Below are positions 39,479 through 44,235 of a stretch of DNA of 44,235 nucleotides, in pieces. Position 1 is the first letter of the stretch; every line of letters begins with the position of its first letter. The stretch is from a virus: the IMG/VR virus record IMGVR_UViG_3300021961_000177, positions 1 to 44,235 of that record. One strand, written 5' to 3'. The position numbers and the translations under genes were made by a program. Under the pieces are notes generated by a model. That model had not been told where the DNA came from. It saw nothing but the letters and a program-made list of their open reading frames with translations, and ran no database searches.

Positions 39479-39491
39479 TTTTATTTACTCC

Positions 39492-40094
39492 TTACAGACC
39501 AACGTTATTCAAATATGAATGAGCGCTGGGGTTGAACTTAACCAACACGTCTGTGTAAGAGTCGCCGGGTGTAGAGGCGAAACCGACAATACGGAAGGCC
39601 GCAGCAGTCGTTTGAACGGTCGCATCCAAAGCTGAAGTAGAGTTACCTGTAGCGGTAGAACCAGTAGAGGTAGACTGCACAGCAGCAAAGAATGTGTTGG
39701 TGCCCAAAACTGTTTGAGCGCCTGAACCATCCAACTGAGCTTGGAATGTAACATTGGGGTCAGTCACGACATAAGCCTTAACCACGCCAGTCGTACCGCT
39801 TGGGTAGTATTGGCTGTGAATTACTTGACCTTGTGCGTTGATGTACTCGCAACCAACAAACACACCAATAGCACCGACGCCAGAGCCGCCGAGGTTATTA
39901 GTAGTGATGTCAGCGCCAGTAGCGGTAGAGATAGCAATATAGCCATCAGCACCGATAATCACGACTTGACCATTGAAAATGTTGGTGGCTTCGCCTGCGG
40001 GATCAATCAGAAATTCTTCCGTTGCGCCAGCATAAGGCATGCCATCAACACGCTTGACGGGTTTTAGACCGTAAGGTGATGCGGTATTAGCCAT
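39492..40094 (-). CDS. Capsid-associated / decoration-like protein
   Basis: This is a 200-residue beta-rich protein. The start ANTASPYGLKPVKRVDGMPY followed by EEFLIDPAGEATNIFNGQVV is a form I recall from phage proteins encoded beside the capsid gene, proposed as decoration or cement. Strands such as GAIGVFVGCEYINAQGQVI and a Gly/Thr-rich second half continue. AGGAG precedes the start. No enzyme motif is present. Confidence 0.65.
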   Translation of the reverse strand: MANTASPYGLKPVKRVDGMPYAGATEEFLIDPAGEATNIFNGQVVIIGADGYIAISTATGADITTNNLGGSGVGAIGVFVGCEYINAQGQVIHSQYYPSGTTGVVKAYVVTDPNVTFQAQLDGSGAQTVLGTNTFFAAVQSTSTGSTATGNSTSALDATVQTTAAAFRIVGFASTPGDSYTDVLVKFNPSAHSYLNNVGL

Positions 40095-40110
40095 TTAAGG
40101 ACTCCTAAAA

Positions 40111-40566
40111 TTAAGAACCAGAACCAAAAGTGACCTTCGATTTTTTATCCGCAAAAAGCGGCATGCGAGGGTCATTCTCACGAAGAAAATTGTTATCGAC
40201 CGAATCCACTTGAGCTTGGTTTTGCTTATCGTAATAAGCAGCACGTTGCTGGAGGAACTCCTCCGGGATACGACACAACAACAGACCACCGATCTCAATA
40301 TTCCCTTTAAAGCGGGAGTCTTGAGAAGCTAGGTGCATCATTTCGGGATATTCGTCGGTTTTACACGCTTCGTATCCCTCTCGGAACTTGGCAGAGACGT
40401 TCTGTGGGTCGGGTTGACCCATCATGCTGACACGCACCCAACGGTGCTTCCAGCCGGGACGATCGTCTGGCGTGGGCAAAGTCTCCGGTGGACGCCATGC
40501 CTCAGGGCGGGCGTATTGTTTACGTGAATCAAGTTCACGATCCAGTCGGTTTTGTTGTCCAGCCAT
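40111..40566 (-). CDS. Head-region hypothetical protein
   Basis: This is a 151-residue protein. WRPPETLPTPDDRPGWKHRW, then VRVSMMGQPDPQNVSAKFRE and FKGNIEIGGLLLCRIPEEF form a recurrent order that I remember between scaffold and capsid genes of aquatic phages. It is rich in Arg/Asp/Gln, with helix-forming ends (QQRAAYYDKQNQAQVDSVDN). Function unknown; assembly factor or minor capsid component are options. GGAG precedes ATG 40566. Confidence 0.62.
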   Translation of the reverse strand: MAGQQNRLDRELDSRKQYARPEAWRPPETLPTPDDRPGWKHRWVRVSMMGQPDPQNVSAKFREGYEACKTDEYPEMMHLASQDSRFKGNIEIGGLLLCRIPEEFLQQRAAYYDKQNQAQVDSVDNNFLRENDPRMPLFADKKSKVTFGSGS

Positions 40567-40568
40567 TT

Positions 40569-41552
40569 TTAAGCTCCATTCCTTAAGTTAGCAACCTGTT
40601 TAGCGTAAAGTTCTAGCGGCACCCCAATGCGCTTAGCGATAGCGATCTGAGAAGCCGTTAACCGTACCTTATTAGGTGAGGTGCTGCGGGTAGCCGGGGC
40701 TACAACCGTAGCGGGTTTTGATGCACGGCGCGGAGGTTCATCCTCTTGAGCCGGTTCGGATGCTTGATTTTGAGGAGCACCACTATCCTCATCGCTCCCG
40801 AAATAATCGGGGAAGGTTCTACGCATAGTCCTATCAATTTCTTGGTAGTACCGATCCGTAGACGGATCAATTCCGCGATCTTCAACCAACTCTGAGTGCA
40901 ACCCTAGGGCGAAGGCAGTCATGCGGCGATTTTGTCCAAACCAACCATTTTGACTGCGCCAATTATCAGCGCGTCGGTCAACAGTTTGCGGCTGTTGGCG
41001 TATTTGTAACTCTTTTTCCTCAACTTGTAAAGGCTTTAGCTCTGCTACCTTATCAAATTTTAGTGTAGCACGAGCTATTTGTTCTTGTGCTGCAACAATT
41101 GCATCAGTATCTCCGTCGTCATAAGCCTCTCGGTAAGCCCGTTTAGCTGCTGCTAACTCACTTTCAGCAACCTGTTTGGCTTGACTTATATACTCTTGAC
41201 TACCAGAAGCCAGCTTTTCTTGGAGCTTTCTGTTCTCCTCAAATAGCTGTTTAGCGTATTCTTCCGCAGCCTGACGCTCGCGTAAGGCAGATTCTTTGGC
41301 TCGACGCTCGTCATGGTACCCACGAGTAAACTTTTTAATTCGTTTCTGTACCTTTTCGTCGTAAGAAGCTAATTCTTCTTCAGTAACTTCTTCGGGAGGT
41401 TCGGCAGCCTTACGGTTCCGATCTTGTTCAGGCGTATCGTCTTCAACCTCAAAAGAAAACTCACCCTCTTCCGATTCTTTCTCTTCGGCTTTGGGTTCGT
41501 CTACTTCGTCGGGGAACTTGTAATCGTCGCCTTCGTAATCATTTTGTGCCAT
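40569..41552 (-). CDS. Scaffold-like head assembly protein
   Basis: This is a 327-residue acidic protein. The first 55 residues are Glu/Asp-rich and disordered. About 60-190 form long helices (DEKVQKRIKKFTRGYHDERR, QAAEEYAKQLFEENRKLQEK). Then comes NGWFGQNRRMTAFALGLHSE with RYYQEIDRTMRRTFPDYFG, a Pro/Ala-rich linker, and a C-terminal LTASQIAIAKRIGVPLELYA. Position between portal and capsid genes, charge and helices fit a scaffold (T7 gp9 analogue). The C-terminal helix may contact the capsid protein. AAGGAG precedes the start. Confidence 0.78.
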   Translation of the reverse strand: MAQNDYEGDDYKFPDEVDEPKAEEKESEEGEFSFEVEDDTPEQDRNRKAAEPPEEVTEEELASYDEKVQKRIKKFTRGYHDERRAKESALRERQAAEEYAKQLFEENRKLQEKLASGSQEYISQAKQVAESELAAAKRAYREAYDDGDTDAIVAAQEQIARATLKFDKVAELKPLQVEEKELQIRQQPQTVDRRADNWRSQNGWFGQNRRMTAFALGLHSELVEDRGIDPSTDRYYQEIDRTMRRTFPDYFGSDEDSGAPQNQASEPAQEDEPPRRASKPATVVAPATRSTSPNKVRLTASQIAIAKRIGVPLELYAKQVANLRNGA

Positions 41553-41562
41553 AAATTACTCC

Positions 41563-41976
41563 TTACGCACGTGAGATGCCACGGGGGTCTTCCACAACCG
41601 CCTCAACTGAATCGTCGTTAATGATTCGGAATTCACGGCCATGAATCTTCAGGCGGGTGCCTGAATTGGGTCGCACGACGATGAAATCGCCTTGCTTGCA
41701 GGACGGCCCACTTGGGAACCGAGTTGCGTCTTTATAAGCATCAGGGCCAACTTTTACGACAAACAATACGGGGGTCAAAACCTCTTCGTAATGCAGCGTA
41801 GAGCCAGCTTTAATAATGCCACTTTCACTTCCTGCGAACTGCTCCATTGCTTCTGGAACAACACATAAGATGTGATAGGTTTTAGGGTCAGGCAACTGCT
41901 TAGCTTTATCCTCGGCGGAGGTATTTAGTACCTTCGACAAATCAATAGCCGCAGCGTCAAACTCAGTCGTCGTCAT
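41563..41976 (-). CDS. GroES-like co-chaperonin
   Basis: This is a 137-residue protein. The second half, GPDAYKDATRFPSGPSCKQG, then DFIVVRPNSGTRLKIHGREF and INDDSVEAVVEDPRGI, follows the Cpn10 fold, with PNSGTRLKI as the typical strand pair. A mobile-loop-like region (FAGSESGIIKAGSTLHYEEV) is longer than in bacterial GroES. Like T4 gp31 it could help host GroEL fold the capsid protein. I start at ATG 41976 with GGAG eight bases upstream, overlapping the previous stop by 14 bases; a longer frame from 42024 lies in the previous gene. Confidence 0.82.
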   Translation of the reverse strand: MTTTEFDAAAIDLSKVLNTSAEDKAKQLPDPKTYHILCVVPEAMEQFAGSESGIIKAGSTLHYEEVLTPVLFVVKVGPDAYKDATRFPSGPSCKQGDFIVVRPNSGTRLKIHGREFRIINDDSVEAVVEDPRGISRA

Positions 41977-42163
41977 TAGAACGCTCCATTCTATGCACAA
42001 GGTCTTTGACAATAGACTCTGCATGCGTAAGACCCCGGATTACGCCACAGAGATACCGGTACTCAGCGTGGTCCGCTGCTCTACCGGTGCTTAAGAAATC
42101 GCTCTGCTCTTGACGGAGCTTGTCAAACTCCGATAGCAGGTAATGAATTAATTTGTCGTCCAT
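41963..42163 (-). CDS. Small helical hypothetical protein
   Basis: This is a 66-residue protein, predicted all-helical: DDKLIHYLLSEFDKLRQEQS, then RYLCGVIRGLTHAESIVKDL and an acidic end. GGGG precedes ATG 42163. The last 14 bases overlap the GroES-like gene. Helical small proteins of this shape sit next to the portal in other phages as hypothetical. Possible portal or scaffold partner; no evidence decides. Confidence 0.6.
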   Translation of the reverse strand: MDDKLIHYLLSEFDKLRQEQSDFLSTGRAADHAEYRYLCGVIRGLTHAESIVKDLVHRMERSNDDD

Positions 42164-42174
42164 CTACCCCCCGA

Positions 42175-44235
42175 TTATTTTCTCGGTTGCTGACGAGGCT
42201 GAGACATCTGAGCACGCTCTTTCGCAATCTGAGCGCCCATCTTCAACCCCTCGATTTGATCTCTAGACTTCAAGTTAGCTCGGTCCGAAGCCGCTTTAGC
42301 ACCAACCTGCATCGCAGCAATACGCTCTTGTGTCTGCAGACGTTGCTTCTCGATAAGAAGCTGGTCAGCTTTAGCTGCTGCGTCGGTCGCAAGTTTCTTC
42401 TCTTCGAGCTCCATCTTCTTCATCTTGAGCTGCAACTCTTGCATCTGCATCTGGAGTATTGGGTCTTGCATCTGTTGTTGAGCCTGTTGTTGTTGAGCTT
42501 CTGCTTGATCGCGTTGGAGAAGTCTTGCTGATGCCTTGGCTGCGAGCTGAGCGACTTGCGCTGCCACCTCTGAGTCCATCGCCTTGTTCTGATCTTCAGA
42601 CGGCATGGGAAGCCCAAGCTGTTCTTCGATCTGTTTGCGATACTCGAACGCCACGTGCTCGTTGACGTGCGCCATCATAGAGGCTTGAATCTGCTGAGCC
42701 ATCGGGTTCTGACCAACGATCTGCATAATCTTCGGGTCTTGCATCGCTGCCATGTGTACGGCAATGTGGGCCTGATGGTCTTGCTCAATAAACGCCTTGA
42801 CAGGTTTGCCAGTAAGGATGTTCTGGTTCTCCTGCACGGGATCGACCGGGGTCTGATCGTCCTCAATCGGCACCAACTTATCAGCGTTCTTAACGCCAAG
42901 CACCTCTATCATCTGACGGTGTAATAAGGGCAAGTTATACAACTGTGGTGCTGCTTGAGCCAACTGCATCACGGCCTGATACTGAACAACTTTCTGCGCC
43001 ATCGTTGACGCATTGGGGTCGCTCACAGGGATGACATCAGTCACATCGTAGTCAACGCCTTTGGCTTTACGCCCGCCAGTCTCAGGCTTGTAGTCGTAGT
43101 CATCGTCGGTGTAATCACGAATGACACCCTTTAACAACTTAAACTCTTGACGCATAGCGTAGTGCAAGCGAGCCTGCACAGCGCCCATCACTTTCAACAT
43201 ACGCTCAAGGATGGCAAGCGTTGTACCCACAGGAGCGTTAGCGCTCATATCAGAGACGTTCAAATCTCCAGCAGAGGCAAACGCACGACCTTCTTGAACA
43301 ATGTTTTGGAACAGAGCAAACAAAACTTGGCTCGGCTCTTTGTATGGCAGGTTAAGGATGTTGTCACGGATACTGCCGCTAGGCACATCCACATCACGCC
43401 ACTCACCGGGAGCAATGGGTGTGTCATCACCCTTGATACGCAAGCCTCGAGACTTCAACCCACCGGGCAAGTTAGACAACGTGCCAGCGTCCACCAACTG
43501 ACGCATAATCATCGTTGAAGACTTGGCGTACCCACCGATCAAGTGGATGAGGCCATAGCCATAGAACCCAAACCCGGGGATGTATTGGTAGTGCACAAAG
43601 TGTTGACGCTTGACCTTGAAGTCATCGTCCTCACGCCAATTGCGACGGATAGATAGGATGACCCCAGTGCCCTTCTCAATAGTCACCACATAGGGCAGCG
43701 CAATGCCCGTAGGTTTACCCTTATCATCCTTATCCTCGTGGCCCACCAAGTCCAACTCAACGTGCATCTCAAGCATACGGAAGCGGCTGTCGCTTGTTGC
43801 AGAAAACCCTTGCTCTTTAGCTTTCTGCTTCTCTACATCATCAAGGTCACTGCTAGGCTCGCCTAAGTCAACGTCGCTATAAAAGCCTGCGGCCTGCAAC
43901 TTAAGAACTTCGTTCTTGGTCTTACGCATCACGTGCGTGACGCGCTCGGCGTTATCTAAACTAGACGCCCCATAAGGCGCTACGATGTCCTCGGCGGGAA
44001 CAAACATAGCAACCTGACGACCCTTGTTTGGATCGTAGTAAATCTTCTTGAAAGCGGAACCAGAAATAGGTAGACTCCACAACATGCGTTCATGTTCTGG
44101 GCGATATTCGGGCATGCCTTCTGTCAGCTCGTAGTTCATATCATCACGAACACGTTCTGCGGCGTCTTCTTTTTCAGGGGTTATTGCGCCCAAAATTTGG
44201 GTCTTAACCGGGCCGGAGGCGGGGAACGTCTCCAT
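42175..44235 (-). CDS. Portal protein, N-terminus outside window
   Basis: This is a 686-residue fragment of the dodecameric portal through which DNA enters the head. The first visible Met is at the window edge, and family members usually have about a hundred further residues, so it is probably truncated. RVRDDMNYELTEGMPEYRPE, SGSAFKKIYYDPNKGRQVAM and VPAEDIVAPYGASSLDNAER are the classic portal clip and stem context. The C-terminus (about 545-686) is a Gln-rich coiled coil (AEAQQQQAQQQMQDP, LQLKMKKMELEEKKL) suited to the barrel. It starts the visible late operon; the terminase should lie further upstream. Confidence 0.92.
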   Translation of the reverse strand: METFPASGPVKTQILGAITPEKEDAAERVRDDMNYELTEGMPEYRPEHERMLWSLPISGSAFKKIYYDPNKGRQVAMFVPAEDIVAPYGASSLDNAERVTHVMRKTKNEVLKLQAAGFYSDVDLGEPSSDLDDVEKQKAKEQGFSATSDSRFRMLEMHVELDLVGHEDKDDKGKPTGIALPYVVTIEKGTGVILSIRRNWREDDDFKVKRQHFVHYQYIPGFGFYGYGLIHLIGGYAKSSTMIMRQLVDAGTLSNLPGGLKSRGLRIKGDDTPIAPGEWRDVDVPSGSIRDNILNLPYKEPSQVLFALFQNIVQEGRAFASAGDLNVSDMSANAPVGTTLAILERMLKVMGAVQARLHYAMRQEFKLLKGVIRDYTDDDYDYKPETGGRKAKGVDYDVTDVIPVSDPNASTMAQKVVQYQAVMQLAQAAPQLYNLPLLHRQMIEVLGVKNADKLVPIEDDQTPVDPVQENQNILTGKPVKAFIEQDHQAHIAVHMAAMQDPKIMQIVGQNPMAQQIQASMMAHVNEHVAFEYRKQIEEQLGLPMPSEDQNKAMDSEVAAQVAQLAAKASARLLQRDQAEAQQQQAQQQMQDPILQMQMQELQLKMKKMELEEKKLATDAAAKADQLLIEKQRLQTQERIAAMQVGAKAASDRANLKSRDQIEGLKMGAQIAKERAQMSQPRQQPRK

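Noticed and set aside
1-44235. Circular closure of the window (right end joining left end)
   Set aside because: The portal frame meets a stop within a few codons when continued into the left end, so the window is a linear piece.

Overview
The window is a piece of a tailed bacteriophage genome with a short-tailed (podovirus-like) gene set. Evidence for this is a portal, a scaffold-like protein, a gpT-like major capsid protein, head-tail adaptors, fibres with an S74 chaperone, a holin and an M15 endolysin, and three large ejection-type proteins in place of a tape measure with sheath. There is no ribosomal RNA, no tRNA that I can see, no integrase and no phage RNA polymerase. The host is probably Gram-negative, because promoters are sigma70-like and one gene encodes a small exported protein. 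The relatives I recall are environmental aquatic phages, but the sequence itself does not name a host. The terminase and the portal N-terminus lie beyond the right edge.

Left arm, bases 1 to about 10,940, plus strand: a tightly packed early and replication operon. It opens with small regulatory or hypothetical genes (a ribbon-helix-helix protein, a DUF3310 protein, an exported DFMGN-repeat protein). A palindrome, a terminator and a strong promoter follow. Then come a zinc-ribbon protein, a VRR-NUC nuclease, a family A DNA polymerase with proofreading domain, a Cas4/RecB-like nuclease with a possible Fe-S cluster, an HNH protein and an SNF2-type helicase. A second promoter, almost a copy of the first, drives a coiled-coil protein, a probable ssDNA-binding protein, an HTH regulator, a primase-helicase fusion and a small basic protein. 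The arm ends at a strong terminator at 11,015-11,040.

Right arm, 44,235 down to 11,039, minus strand: the late operon. In transcription order it holds a portal fragment, a small protein, a GroES-like co-chaperonin, a scaffold-like protein, two head-associated proteins and the major capsid protein followed by a terminator. Next is a run of short, basic, Gly/Lys-rich proteins with recurring C-terminal tags, then adaptors and zinc-ribbon proteins, fibres and collar-like proteins, the lysis genes, a nozzle-like tail protein, another fibre, and the ejection module. That module contains two Gly/Ala-rich ejection proteins, a GNAT-fold protein, and a 2210-residue polyvalent protein with an ADP-ribosyltransferase-like region and a HExxH zincin motif.

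The best leads for something undescribed are the small basic tagged-protein cassette (34.1-37.9 kb), which includes a tandem gene duplication and a 53-residue gene, the GG-Y-GG motif it shares with the ejection proteins, and the enzymatic domains of the giant ejected protein. All functional assignments come from reading motifs and remembered family patterns; no database search was run.
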